Counted from the first letter of the stretch, positions 8,413-16,507 are shown. The stretch is DNA of 64,000 nucleotides from Rufibacter sp. LB8 (GCF_014876185.1 NZ_JADALJ010000001.1:4279001-4343000), one strand, 5' to 3'. The notes: a model not told the origin generated them from the sequence alone. Numbers and translations: made by a program.

Positions 8413-8935
8413 AAATTGTTTTTTGGGGGTTGGTGTTTATTAAGTGTACTATTTTAGAGAGATTTATTATGATAAGCAACGGAGTAGAGCAGCTTAATTA
8501 AAATAAATTTATTTAATAATATAAAAATTGCCTTATTTGAAAATGGTTTTGTATTCTAAAAAGAAGTTGTTGTATATAAAAAGTTAGTTTTAATTAAAGG
8601 TTGTAAGGTTAGATTGATAAACTGGCAGATAATGTGAGTTGATTTTGTAATATTTAATTATTTTTGAAATAGTTATCGTTGTTTAACTGGTTCTTAGCAG
8701 TGATTCCTGATAAAATATGTAAATGGTGTGTCTGTTTAAGGTATTTCATAATTAAATTTTATTAAAAAAAGATTTTAAGGTGCTTTAAATGAAATGTATA
8801 TACATAATAAGTAGGCTTTTAGGCTTGTTAATAAAAACAGGGATAAGGTTGGTTGTTGCTAATAATATTAAGGGATTTGAGGCTATTAATATCTGCTTTG
8901 TGTATATATAAGTTAGCTATTTATTGTGCCTTTAA
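8413..8935. other. Very AT-rich upstream region
   Basis: More than 500 bases of strongly AT-rich sequence upstream of the second metalloprotease gene, with no ORF and no palindrome copies. Composition differs sharply from the GC-rich neighbours. It may be a regulatory region or a remnant of transferred DNA; I see no defined element in it. Confidence 0.55.
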
Positions 8936-8960
8936 ATGTTAGAAAAGAAAGGGAGAGTTT

Positions 8961-9006
8961 ATTCCACAGAAAAGGGCTACCAATGGGTAGCCCTTTTCTG
9001 TGGAAT
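8961..9006. terminator. Long hairpin at the 3' end of the M16 gene
   Basis: Arms of 21 bases (ATTCCACAGAAAAGGGCTAC plus C) pair perfectly around a 4-base centre. It lies 20 nt past the stop of the minus-strand M16 gene. The T-run on the minus strand is within and before the stem, so it is not a textbook intrinsic terminator. Confidence 0.55.
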
Positions 9007-9025
9007 AAAAAAGTGCGTTATTCTG

Positions 9026-10267
9026 CTATTGTGGAATGTACTGCAGGAAGCTCAGATTTTCTTCCCTGAGGGAGTTGTTGGCCATCTCCAGCAAATCATT
9101 GGCCTGCACGGCCCGTATCTGCGCGAAAATGTCGTTCAGGCTTTCCACGTAGCCCAGGTCCAGAATGCTTTTGCCCATCATCATCATAAAGCCCATGTTG
9201 CTTTCTTCGGCCATGGCCAGTTGGCCCATGAGCTGTTCTTTGGCGGTATGCAGCTGCACAGAGCCCATGGGTTTGTCGCGCAGCAGTTTCAGTTCTTTCA
9301 AGACCAGGCCAATGGTGCGCTTGAGTTGCTTCTTCTCGGTGCCAAAGTAAATCCCGAACAGGCCCGTGTCTATATAAGTAGCGTAGTTGGCGTCAATGGT
9401 GTAGACCAGGCCGTGTTTCTCGCGCACGGCCAGGTTGAGTCGGGAGTTCATGCCGGGCCCGCCCAGAATGTTCACCAGCATGAAAAACGTAAGCCGACGC
9501 GGATCAGACAAAGCATAGGCAGGGCAGCCAATCACGCAATGCGCCTGCTGTATGGCCTTCTCCACCACCAGCGTCTGGGGCGTGTACGTGTCAAAAGTGA
9601 GGCGTTGACGCGGTTGGTTTTTGGCGGACAGATGCCCCAGGTACTTCTCGGCCAGTTTCATGACTTTTTCCACGGGCCAGTTGCTCACCGAGCAGAACAC
9701 CAGCTTGTCGGTGCTCAGGTTGCGGGAAATGAACGCCTGGAAGTCCTCACGGGTGAAACCGCCCACGCTTTCACGGGTGCCCAGAATGTTGTAGCCCAGC
9801 GGGTGGTTTTTGAAGACCACCGCGTCAAACTCATCTATGATGGCGTCCTCGGGCGTGTCTAGGTACATGGCCATCTCCTCCAGAATCACGCCGCGCTCCT
9901 TCTCTATTTCCTTGGTAGGAAACGTGGAGTTGAAAGTGATGTCAGAGAGGAGTTCAAAGGCCTTCTCAAAGTGGTTCTCCAGCACCGAGGCATAAAAGCT
10001 GATTTTCTCTTTGGTAGTGTAGGCGTTCAGTTCGCCGCCCACGCTCTCCAGCCGGTTCAAGATATGGAACGATTTGCGTTTTTCAGTGCCTTTGAAGGCC
10101 ATGTGTTCCCAGAAGTGGGCCAGGCCCTGCTCGTGGGGCAGCTCGTCGCGGGAGCCTATGTCCATCATAAAACCGCAGTGCGCAATTTTGGTGTGGGGCA
10201 CCTGTTTGTGGAGCACGCGTATGCCGTTAGACAAGGTATGAATATGGTAATCAGGTAATTTCGTCAA
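9026..10267 (-). CDS. M16 family zinc peptidase (processing-protease type)
   Basis: A 413-residue protein with the inverted zinc motif HFWEH (His51, Glu54, His55) and the distal Glu near 131 (RGVILEEM). The second, inactive M16 half spans about 190-400, including the typical GGPGMNSRLNLAVREKHGLV segment. No signal peptide, so it is predicted cytoplasmic, unlike the secreted M16 pair at 38.9-42.4 kb. Length fits single-chain processing-peptidase-like enzymes (PqqL/YmxG group). Substrate unknown; peptide clearance is plausible. A TACCTTTG element lies 73 nt upstream. Confidence 0.9.
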   Translation of the reverse strand: MTKLPDYHIHTLSNGIRVLHKQVPHTKIAHCGFMMDIGSRDELPHEQGLAHFWEHMAFKGTEKRKSFHILNRLESVGGELNAYTTKEKISFYASVLENHFEKAFELLSDITFNSTFPTKEIEKERGVILEEMAMYLDTPEDAIIDEFDAVVFKNHPLGYNILGTRESVGGFTREDFQAFISRNLSTDKLVFCSVSNWPVEKVMKLAEKYLGHLSAKNQPRQRLTFDTYTPQTLVVEKAIQQAHCVIGCPAYALSDPRRLTFFMLVNILGGPGMNSRLNLAVREKHGLVYTIDANYATYIDTGLFGIYFGTEKKQLKRTIGLVLKELKLLRDKPMGSVQLHTAKEQLMGQLAMAEESNMGFMMMMGKSILDLGYVESLNDIFAQIRAVQANDLLEMANNSLREENLSFLQYIPQ

Positions 10268-10339
10268 GTTCTTGGGTATGTTTTAAAACTAAACACGTCT
10301 GCCGCCGCTCTTGTTTCTGCCAGCGAAGCAAACAGTCTG

Positions 10340-10347
10340 CAAAGGTA
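10340..10347 (-). promoter_or_regulatory. Putative -7 element TACCTTTG for the M16 gene
   Basis: Matches the Bacteroidota -7 consensus TAnnTTTG on the minus strand. No good TTTG/TTG is visible 19-21 nt upstream, so support is partial. Confidence 0.4.
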
Positions 10348-10435
10348 CGGAGAGGAGAATTAAGAATGGCGAATTAAGAATTCAGAATTGGCACACAGGG
10401 CAAGAGATGAATTGGGGATGTGTCAATAGTATTGA

Positions 10436-10481
10436 TTTCCGTTTTCGGGCTCATTTCTGGAAATGAAGCCAAAAACGGAAA
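10436..10481. repeat. Main palindrome, copy 4
   Basis: Left arm TTTCCGTTTTCGGGCTCATT is of the GGGCTC type, while the right arm AAATGAAGCCAAAAACGG is of the GAAGCC type: a clear mosaic. Confidence 0.9.
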
Positions 10482-10639
10482 TTCCTGCCAGCGTAACGTA
10501 AGTGTGGTGTCCAACTGGGTGATTTTTTCAACTCACGTAAGTTTATAAACTTGCAACGTGTTCTGCCCCATGTTACGCTACGCTAAACTTGCGGCAGAGA
10601 AAGAAGAACTACATCATTACGCAGAACTACGCTGCAATT
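10482..10639. other. Intergenic segment with nested inverted repeats
   Basis: GCGTAAC at 10491 pairs with GTTACGC at 10572. Inside lie CACGT/ACGTG arms and a perfect AAGTTTATAAACTT palindrome (10539-10552). The nesting suggests one folded element; function not recognised. Confidence 0.4.
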
Positions 10640-11767
10640 CTACAGCCCCAACACCTGTTCATACACCCGGTGCAGCTGCGGAATCGTGATTTCCGGTCGG
10701 AAGGTTTGGGCGTGGTCCAAGCCTTTCTTGACCATCTCTTTCTGTAAGTCTGGGCTGGAAAGCACTTCCTGGAGCGCATGCGCCATTTCAGCGGAGTCAG
10801 TGGGGGAAACGTAGCGGGCAGCAGGGCCACCGGCCTCTGAAAAGCAGGAACCCGTGGAGGTGATCACGGGCACGCCGCTGTTCAACGCCTCCACTACAGG
10901 AATCCCGAAGCCCTCAAAGATAGACGGGTACACAAACACCGTGGCCAACTGGTAAATGGTGGGCAATTCCTGGAACGGAATGTAGGGCAGAAACTGCACC
11001 TTGGCTTGCAGTTGGTGCTTTACAATATACGCCTCCAATTCTTTGAAATAAGCAGTCTTTCGGCCTATAAACACCAGGGGCAATAGGGCACCCGCGGCGT
11101 GCCAGCCTTGGAGCAGATGCAACTGGTTCTTGCGTTTCTCCAGGGTGCCCACACACAAAATGAACTGCTGTGGCAACTGGTATTTCTGCCGGACGGCGTT
11201 TTGGGCCTCGTTTGAAGAAATGAGCTGAAAAACGGGATCGCAGTCTTGGTACACCACCTGCACTTTTTCCTGCGGCACACCAAAATATTCCTCCAGATCT
11301 TGCGCCGTCTGGGCACTGATGGCTACTACCTGGTGCGCCAGGTCACAGGCGTCTTTGAATTTCTTTTTGTAGATGTAGCGGTCAATGGGCGGGTACAGCT
11401 CTGGGAACCGAAGAAAGATCAGGTCATGCATGGTCACCACCAGCTTGGTTTTCTGGCGGTCAAGGCCGTAGGGCAGTTCGTTGCTCAGCCCGTGGTACAC
11501 CTGCACGCCGTGCCGGGGCAAGGCCGCGCGCAACCCAAACGTACGCCACACCGACGAGAACCGCTTGCCCATGCCGCTGGGCATGACCACCTGCGTTTTG
11601 GCCACCGGCGGATAAAAGCCTTTGAACAAATCGTTCTGCCGAGGCGTGAACAGGGCAAATTCGTCCTGCGGGAAATGCGCCATCATGCCAGAAATGACAA
11701 AGCGGCTGTAGTTCCCTAAGCCCGAGGTGTTGGTGAAGGCGCGCTTGGCATCAAATCCTATCTTCAT
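10640..11767 (-). CDS. Glycosyltransferase family 4 (GT-B)
   Basis: A 375-residue GT4-type enzyme, transferring a sugar from a nucleotide sugar to an unidentified acceptor. N-terminus MKIGFDAKRAFTNTSGLGNY has the Gly-rich GLGNYSR acceptor loop; VGTLEKRKNQLHLLQGW is the typical start of the C-terminal nucleotide-binding domain; SIFEGFGIPVVEALNSGVPV carries the E-x7-E motif and conserved Gly. No membrane segment. It stands alone, so the glycan it builds cannot be inferred. Confidence 0.92.
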   Translation of the reverse strand: MKIGFDAKRAFTNTSGLGNYSRFVISGMMAHFPQDEFALFTPRQNDLFKGFYPPVAKTQVVMPSGMGKRFSSVWRTFGLRAALPRHGVQVYHGLSNELPYGLDRQKTKLVVTMHDLIFLRFPELYPPIDRYIYKKKFKDACDLAHQVVAISAQTAQDLEEYFGVPQEKVQVVYQDCDPVFQLISSNEAQNAVRQKYQLPQQFILCVGTLEKRKNQLHLLQGWHAAGALLPLVFIGRKTAYFKELEAYIVKHQLQAKVQFLPYIPFQELPTIYQLATVFVYPSIFEGFGIPVVEALNSGVPVITSTGSCFSEAGGPAARYVSPTDSAEMAHALQEVLSSPDLQKEMVKKGLDHAQTFRPEITIPQLHRVYEQVLGL

Positions 11768-11774
11768 AGAACCG

Positions 11775-11782
11775 CAAAAATA
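11775..11782 (-). promoter_or_regulatory. Putative -7 element TATTTTTG for the GT4 gene
   Basis: Fits TAnnTTTG and ends only 7 nt before the ATG, so a transcript from it would be almost leaderless. The A-rich context makes chance occurrence possible. Confidence 0.3.
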
Positions 11783-11854
11783 AGAGAAAATTCGGCTGTG
11801 CCATTGGTCTTTTAAGGCAGGCCACTTTGAGAGCAGCAGTGAGAAGGAGAGAAC

Positions 11855-11898
11855 TTCCGTTTATGGCTTCATTTCCAGAAATGAGCCCGAAAACGGAA
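11855..11898. repeat. Main palindrome, copy 5
   Basis: Left arm TTCCGTTTATGGCTTCATTT, right arm AAATGAGCCCGAAAACGGAA. It lies in the divergent GT4/blaI gap, where a terminator would not be expected. Confidence 0.85.
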
Positions 11899-11924
11899 AT
11901 TGTGAATTCATGCAATAGCCTGGC

Positions 11925-11969
11925 TAAACACCGATTCTCCCCTTTTAGGTAAGCTTAGTGGGGTGTTTA
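11925..11969. repeat. TAAACAC...GTGTTTA hairpin repeat, copy A
   Basis: TAAACACCGATTCTCCCC is matched inverted by GGGGTGTTTA. The same design recurs at 58994-59037, and in both places a REPIN-like doublet begins 28 nt later. Confidence 0.55.
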
Positions 11970-11997
11970 CATCTGCTGATGTTACGTATAGTTGATT

Positions 11998-12129
11998 GTA
12001 GGGACAGGTCGTGACCTGTCCGCACGCATTCCTGATCCCACGCATTTCTTCTGTCGGTTTTCACTTTTTACTTCGTAGTGAACAGATTTCACAAGCCACC
12101 GCCTCGGACAGGTCGCGACCTGTCCCTAC
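11998..12129. repeat. REPIN-like doublet, GGACAGGTCGCGACCTGTCC family
   Basis: Two self-complementary hairpins (GGACAGGTCGTGACCTGTCC at the left, GGACAGGTCGCGACCTGTCC at the right) face each other over 132 bp, with outer ends GTAGGG and CCCTAC. Paired inverted REP hairpins with such spacing are the known REPIN layout. Confidence 0.65.
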
Positions 12130-12204
12130 GAGTATCGCTTAAAAGACCATTTCGTCAAATCACTTCCTTGGCGTTTTGCACCGGTTCAAAAAAAATATTC
12201 CAAC

Positions 12205-12243
12205 AAACTAAACAATTAGTTTGAAAACTAAGTATTTAGTTTT
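12205..12243. promoter_or_regulatory. Tandem palindromic operators for BlaI
   Basis: Two adjacent palindromes, AAACTAA-ACAA-TTAGTTT (12205-12222) and AAAACTAA-GTAT-TTAGTTTT (12224-12243), 19 bp apart centre to centre. They overlap the promoter elements of the gene for a BlaI/MecI-type dimeric winged-helix repressor, so autorepression is the natural reading. Binding itself is inference. Confidence 0.7.
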
Positions 12244-12250
12244 ATGTTTG
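12220..12250 (+). promoter_or_regulatory. Bacteroidota-type promoter of the blaI/M56 operon
   Basis: TTTG at 12220-12223, a 19-nt spacer, then TATGTTTG at 12243-12250 match the TTTG/TAnnTTTG promoter pattern. The ATG at 12244 lies inside the -7 element, so it cannot be the translation start; the ATG at 12274 fits a start point near 12256. Confidence 0.75.
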
Positions 12251-12273
12251 GAAAGTCATCCAATCTTATGCCT

Positions 12274-12651
12274 ATGAAAGAGTTAACCAAAGCCGAGGAA
12301 CAGGTCATGCAAGTGCTCTGGGACCTCAAGGAAGGATTTGTCAAGGACATTCTGGAAAAGCTGCCGGAGCCCAAGCCCGCCTATAACACGGTTTCCACCA
12401 TTGTGCGCATTCTGGAGAAAAAAGGCTTTGTGTCTTACAAGGCCTACGGAAAAACGCATGAATATTACCCGCTGGTGCCCCGCGACGAGTATCGTCATTT
12501 CTTTTTGAAGAATTTTCTGGGCGGTTATTTCGGCGGTTCATTCAACAAACTGGTGTCTTTCTTCGCCAAAGAGGAGAACATGGACCTGAAGGAACTGGAG
12601 GAAATGCTGAAGCACGTGAAACAGGACCTTAGCAAGCCTGAAGATGAATGA
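12274..12651 (+). CDS. BlaI/MecI/CopY family winged-helix repressor
   Basis: A 125-residue transcriptional repressor, MKELTKAEEQVMQVLWDLKE onward. Helix-turn-helix region AYNTVSTIVRILEKKGFVSY near residues 36-55 and the conserved turn GKTHEYYPLVPRDEY match the BlaI family; the C-terminal helices would form the dimer and carry the cleavage site used by an M56 partner. Its last 8 bases overlap the start of the M56 gene, the classical BlaI-BlaR1 pairing. ATG 12274 is chosen because the 12244 ATG is part of the -7 box. The inducer is unknown; in Bacteroidota such pairs often respond to envelope stress rather than beta-lactams. Confidence 0.9.
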   Translation: MKELTKAEEQVMQVLWDLKEGFVKDILEKLPEPKPAYNTVSTIVRILEKKGFVSYKAYGKTHEYYPLVPRDEYRHFFLKNFLGGYFGGSFNKLVSFFAKEENMDLKELEEMLKHVKQDLSKPEDE

Positions 12652-14794
12652 GACCCTGCTCCGGTATCTGGTAGAATCCAGCGCAGCGCTGGCGGTGTTC
12701 TATCTTTTCTATGCGCTGGTGCTCAGACGGGAGACCTGCTTTGGGTTTAACCGATTCTACCTGCTGGGCGCGTTGGTGCTGGCCCTGGCCCTGCCGTTCA
12801 TCAGTTTGCCGGCCGTGTTCGCCCCAGAACCTGAAGCGGCTGTGGCCTTTGAATTGGTGGAAATAAGCCAGGCGGAAGTTGGTCTTGCAACTGAGCCCCT
12901 AGAAGAACCTTTTAACGTCTGGCCTTTTGTGTATGCCGCGTACGGGCTGGGCGTGTTGTTTTTCCTGGTCAGGTTTGGGCGGCAGGTCTGGAACTTGCAC
13001 CGCTTCAAACGGCAGGAAAGCGCCGCTTACCGCCTGCAGAACCAAGCCACCGTGTATTTCACCCACGGGCAAATGCCCACGTTCTCGTTCCTGAACACCG
13101 TTTTCCTGGACAATTCCCAAACCCTGAGCCCCCAGGAAACCGACCGCATTCTGCAGCATGAACAGGTGCACCTGAACCAGAAGCACAGCCTTGATATTCT
13201 CTGGGTCACGCTGGTGGGCATTGTGTTCTGGTTTAACCCGCTGCTCTATTTTTATAGAAAAGCCCTGGAACAAACCCATGAATTTCTGGCCGATGCCCAC
13301 GTGGTCAAAAGCGCCAGCCTGCAGGAATATTCCTCTTTGCTGTTAAAACAAGTCTTCCAGAAGATTGACTTTCAGGTAGGCAGTTACTTTTTCTTTTCAA
13401 AATCCCTCACCTTAGCCAGAATCAAGATGATGAAAAACCTCCACAAATCGCCGCGGGTAAGCCGCATGTTGCTGGTAGTGCCGGTTCTGGCGCTGCTGGT
13501 AGGCACCATTGCCGCGTTTCGCCCGGTAGAAAAAATAGCCGCCGCCCCGGCCGCTGTTGCCAACACCAAACCCACCAACGGCCCCGCTGAATTCCCAGGT
13601 GGTCAGAAAGCTCTTGACACCTATGTGAAAACCCAGTTTGCGTTGCCCGAGGTGGCGTTTCAGAAGCGCAAATCAACGGCAGAAGCAGTACGGGCAGTTG
13701 GCGCCTTTGAAGTGATTATTCAGGAAAACGGGACTGCCAAACTGAGCAAAGTGACCAAGTTGGAGGTGTCGCCCAACCAGCCTGCCGTACAGGAAGCCGT
13801 GAAACAGGAAATTGCGCGTCTGGTGCGGGAAATGCCCACCTGGACCCCGGCCCAGAAGGGCGGCAAAGCCATGGTTTCCACGCATACCATTTCGTTCTCC
13901 GCGGTGAGCGCAGATTTCGCCAACCGCCAGGCATATTTGCAAGGCCGTCAGCAGAAAACCAGCGTTGATTCCAAACCCGCCCAAACCGACGAAAAAGTCT
14001 ATGTAGCGGTGGAGCAAATGCCAGACTTCCCCGGCGGGCAAATGGCCCTCTTCAAGTACCTGACCGCCAACTATAAAATACCTGCGTCCCGTATCAAAAG
14101 CGGAAAAGAGGCGACTTTGGTGGCGTCTTTTATTGTTCGGCCCAACGGCAAAATCACAGACGTGCAGGTATTGAAAAGCCTGGGGGCGGCAGAAGACAAG
14201 GAACTGGTGCGGGTATTAACTTCTATGCCCACTTGGGGCCCAGGCAAGCAAAACGGGAAAGCGGTGGCCGTGAAATACACCATCCCGTTCAGGATCATGC
14301 CGAAACCTAGCACAGCGCAACCTGCCGCCACTACAGGCAAAGGAGCAATTTCAGTAGCTGGTAAACCTTCAACGGCAGCTACTGCTTCCGGGAGCAAAAA
14401 AATGGATGGTGCTCTATCTGTAGCCAGTCCGGAGAAAGTAGTACAAGGCCGAAAGCTGGACGTGGCCGAACCCCAGGATGACCGCGTGTTCATTGCCGTG
14501 GAGAAAATGCCGGAGTTCCCCGGTGGCCAAAAAGCTATGTTCACCTACCTGACGCAGAATTTCCACCTACCTGCCGGAAATGAAACAGTAGAAGGTACGG
14601 TAGTGTTGGCATTTGTGGTAAGCAAGGAAGGCAACATCACCAAAACGGAAATTCTGAAAGGCTTGACCCCGGCCATTAACCAGGAAGTGCTCAGGGTCAT
14701 TAACTCTATGCCTACCTGGGAGCCAGGAACCCAAAACGGAAAACCAGTAGCCGTGAAGTACACGGTTCCTTTCAGAATTGTACCAAAGAATTAA
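12644..14794 (+). CDS. M56 (BlaR1-type) membrane peptidase with three TonB C-terminal-like repeats
   Basis: A 716-residue inner-membrane protein. Transmembrane segments lie near 11-28, 38-56, 93-110 and 182-203. The M56 zinc motif is HEQVH (His172, Glu173, His176), with Glu213 in HEFLAD as likely third ligand. After another transmembrane segment near 270-290 the periplasmic part holds three repeats of about 100 residues (starting near 315, 437 and 608), each with FPGGQKA near the start and MPTWxP...GKxVxVxYTxPFRI at the end, as in TonB C-terminal domains. Canonical BlaR1 has a penicillin-binding sensor there instead. Likely role: sense an envelope signal, cleave BlaI and relieve repression. 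Targets beyond the operon are unknown. Confidence 0.85.
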   Translation: MNETLLRYLVESSAALAVFYLFYALVLRRETCFGFNRFYLLGALVLALALPFISLPAVFAPEPEAAVAFELVEISQAEVGLATEPLEEPFNVWPFVYAAYGLGVLFFLVRFGRQVWNLHRFKRQESAAYRLQNQATVYFTHGQMPTFSFLNTVFLDNSQTLSPQETDRILQHEQVHLNQKHSLDILWVTLVGIVFWFNPLLYFYRKALEQTHEFLADAHVVKSASLQEYSSLLLKQVFQKIDFQVGSYFFFSKSLTLARIKMMKNLHKSPRVSRMLLVVPVLALLVGTIAAFRPVEKIAAAPAAVANTKPTNGPAEFPGGQKALDTYVKTQFALPEVAFQKRKSTAEAVRAVGAFEVIIQENGTAKLSKVTKLEVSPNQPAVQEAVKQEIARLVREMPTWTPAQKGGKAMVSTHTISFSAVSADFANRQAYLQGRQQKTSVDSKPAQTDEKVYVAVEQMPDFPGGQMALFKYLTANYKIPASRIKSGKEATLVASFIVRPNGKITDVQVLKSLGAAEDKELVRVLTSMPTWGPGKQNGKAVAVKYTIPFRIMPKPSTAQPAATTGKGAISVAGKPSTAATASGSKKMDGALSVASPEKVVQGRKLDVAEPQDDRVFIAVEKMPEFPGGQKAMFTYLTQNFHLPAGNETVEGTVVLAFVVSKEGNITKTEILKGLTPAINQEVLRVINSMPTWEPGTQNGKPVAVKYTVPFRIVPKN

Positions 14795-14818
14795 AACTTC
14801 CCACCTAACTAGTATTAA

Positions 14819-14877
14819 CAAAACAGAGCCCGAAAACGCGTTTCCGGGCTCTGTTTGTGAAATGAGGCCTAAAACGC
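14819..14877. repeat. Main palindrome, copy 6 plus an extra half copy
   Basis: A right half (GAGCCCGAAAACGC, 14826-14839) is fused to a full but degenerate copy (14838-14877). The fusion creates an alternative 12-bp stem AAACAGAGCCCG/CGGGCTCTGTTT that could end transcription 25 nt past the M56 gene. Confidence 0.7.
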
Positions 14878-14924
14878 AGCAGCGGAGTTTCCCCTCTCAA
14901 CGGGAGAGGGGGCTAGGGGTGAGG
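14878..14924. repeat. CTAGGGG(G)TGAGG repeat unit
   Basis: AGCGGAGTTT, then CCCCTCTCAACGGGAGAGG hairpin, then GGGCTAGGGGTGAGG, ending at the stop of the minus-strand S8 gene. It directly follows a palindrome copy, as at 43.9, 44.2 and 47.9 kb. Confidence 0.7.
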
Positions 14925-14925
14925 T

Positions 14926-16431
14926 TCACTGCCACACTACTTCCACCACCTGGTCTCCCATCTGCACGGTGGTGTGCGTTTCACCAGGCAGGCGTTTGAG
15001 GTTGATTTTCTTGGTGTTGCCTGACAGTTTCTGCTGACTGATGACCAGCGTGGCAGATTTCTTCCGGAACAAGACAATGCCGCCGCTACCCGCAGGCAAC
15101 GGTTTCTCCAGCGTGAACGTGAATTTGGTGCCAGTCACCTGCAGGGGCGCTTTTTCCTCAGAAATTTTATCTGGCGCCAGGGCCAGGGCCAACGCTTTGC
15201 CCGCATTCGGCACGCCGTAGCCCACGTAATTATTCCCGAAGGGATACAAATGCCCGCTCTTTCGCAAAATGTCTGCCAACTGCACACCGGTTAAACTAGG
15301 GTTCGCCTGCAAAAGACAAGCCGTTAAGCCCGTGATAATTGGTGCCGAAAAAGAGGTGCCATCTGTGGCGAAGCAGGCCAGATCTGGTTTCAGATACGGT
15401 AGAAACGCTGGGCCCATGCCGCTGTAGCCCTGGCGCGTCCAGTGGTCATAGTCAGTGGCGCCCACAGCAATGGTACCGGCGGCATCAGCGGGCGTGCCAA
15501 TGACCTGCCAGCTCTTGATAGCTCCTTCGTTCCCCGCCGAGACGACAATGAGCATGCCTTTCTTTTCAATGGCCAGCTGCACGGCGCGGGCTATAAAACT
15601 ACTGCCGTCCATCTGAGTGGGTTTGTAATTTTCCATGGGGTCATCAAAACCAGTGGCGTAGCCCAACGACGAATTCACCAGCTTTACGCCCAGGCTGTCT
15701 AGCCATTCCAGGGCCTGCACAAATTTTTCCTCTTCCAGCCGGTTCTCGCGGCCGCCGTGGTCAGTGCGGGCCAGGTAATAGTCAGCGCCGGTGGCCAGGC
15801 CGGTCAAGGCTTTTCTGGTAGAGTCATAGCCGCCAATTCGTTCTAATACCTTGGTGCCGTGGTTGTCTAAGAGGCTTTCGCGGAGGGTGTAAAAGTGCTG
15901 GTTGGTAGGGTTCACAAAGTCTCGGTGGGCTTTCACGTGGTTACCGGCAAACAACGGCGCCAGGCCTGGTTTGCCGGGCGCTTCATAAAAACCGGCGTCC
16001 AGCACGCCAATTTTCACGCCTTTGCCGGTGAGTTGGGCGTCAAAAAGCGCCTGGGGCTGCAGTTGGTCCACAGCTTTGGCTAAGAACTCTAGATCTAGAG
16101 AAGCCGTTGTTTGCGTGGGCTGAAAATAACCCGTGATGGGCTGCGTTTCTTTCACAAACGTCGCGTTGGTCAATCCTGCCATCTGGGCCGGGGAGCCTTG
16201 CACGGCGGCGGCGTTGAGCCATTTAGACACCGCGGTCACCACCAAACCCCGGGCCTGCAAAGAATCTAGATACGCTTGGGAAACCACGGCATTGAGGCAA
16301 TCATTCTCATCGGCGCGGCCAGGCTTGTCTGGGAAGGCCACCCAGAACCGCTGCTGGGCCAGGGCGCCGCCCGTGAGAACCAGCCATAAGAATAAAGCAA
16401 AGAAATATCTGAGAGAAGTACTAGAACGCAC
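14926..16431 (-). CDS. Secreted S8 (subtilisin-like) serine peptidase
   Basis: A 501-residue exported protease. Signal peptide residues 1-25 (YFFALFLWLVLTGGALA). A canonical triad is visible: Asp145 (KIGVLDAGFYE), His191 (DNHGTKV) and Ser360 (DGTSFSAPI), with oxyanion Asn301 (SAGNEG). The catalytic domain spans about 130-415 and is followed by an 80-residue beta-rich tail ending in DQVVEVVWQ. Unlike the 3.5-kb S8 protein there is no T9SS sorting tail, so it is expected in the periplasm or to use another route. Divergent to aminopeptidase P. Substrate unknown. Confidence 0.9.
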   Translation of the reverse strand: MRSSTSLRYFFALFLWLVLTGGALAQQRFWVAFPDKPGRADENDCLNAVVSQAYLDSLQARGLVVTAVSKWLNAAAVQGSPAQMAGLTNATFVKETQPITGYFQPTQTTASLDLEFLAKAVDQLQPQALFDAQLTGKGVKIGVLDAGFYEAPGKPGLAPLFAGNHVKAHRDFVNPTNQHFYTLRESLLDNHGTKVLERIGGYDSTRKALTGLATGADYYLARTDHGGRENRLEEEKFVQALEWLDSLGVKLVNSSLGYATGFDDPMENYKPTQMDGSSFIARAVQLAIEKKGMLIVVSAGNEGAIKSWQVIGTPADAAGTIAVGATDYDHWTRQGYSGMGPAFLPYLKPDLACFATDGTSFSAPIITGLTACLLQANPSLTGVQLADILRKSGHLYPFGNNYVGYGVPNAGKALALALAPDKISEEKAPLQVTGTKFTFTLEKPLPAGSGGIVLFRKKSATLVISQQKLSGNTKKINLKRLPGETHTTVQMGDQVVEVVWQ

Positions 16432-16507
16432 GCGCCAACGGTTTTAAAGAGTGTTTACCCCTGCAAAATAGGATTTAAAATCTTACATTTAAGCCTTAAA
16501 GGGCGCG

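Noticed and set aside
8936-9862. 308-codon plus-strand ORF opposite the M16 gene
   Set aside because: His/Val/Gln-rich shadow of the antisense M16 frame; the minus-strand frame carries HFWEH and all family blocks.
12244-12273. Start of the BlaI gene at ATG 12244
   Set aside because: This ATG lies inside the -7 element TATGTTTG; the protein family starts at MKELTKAEEQ, codon 12274.
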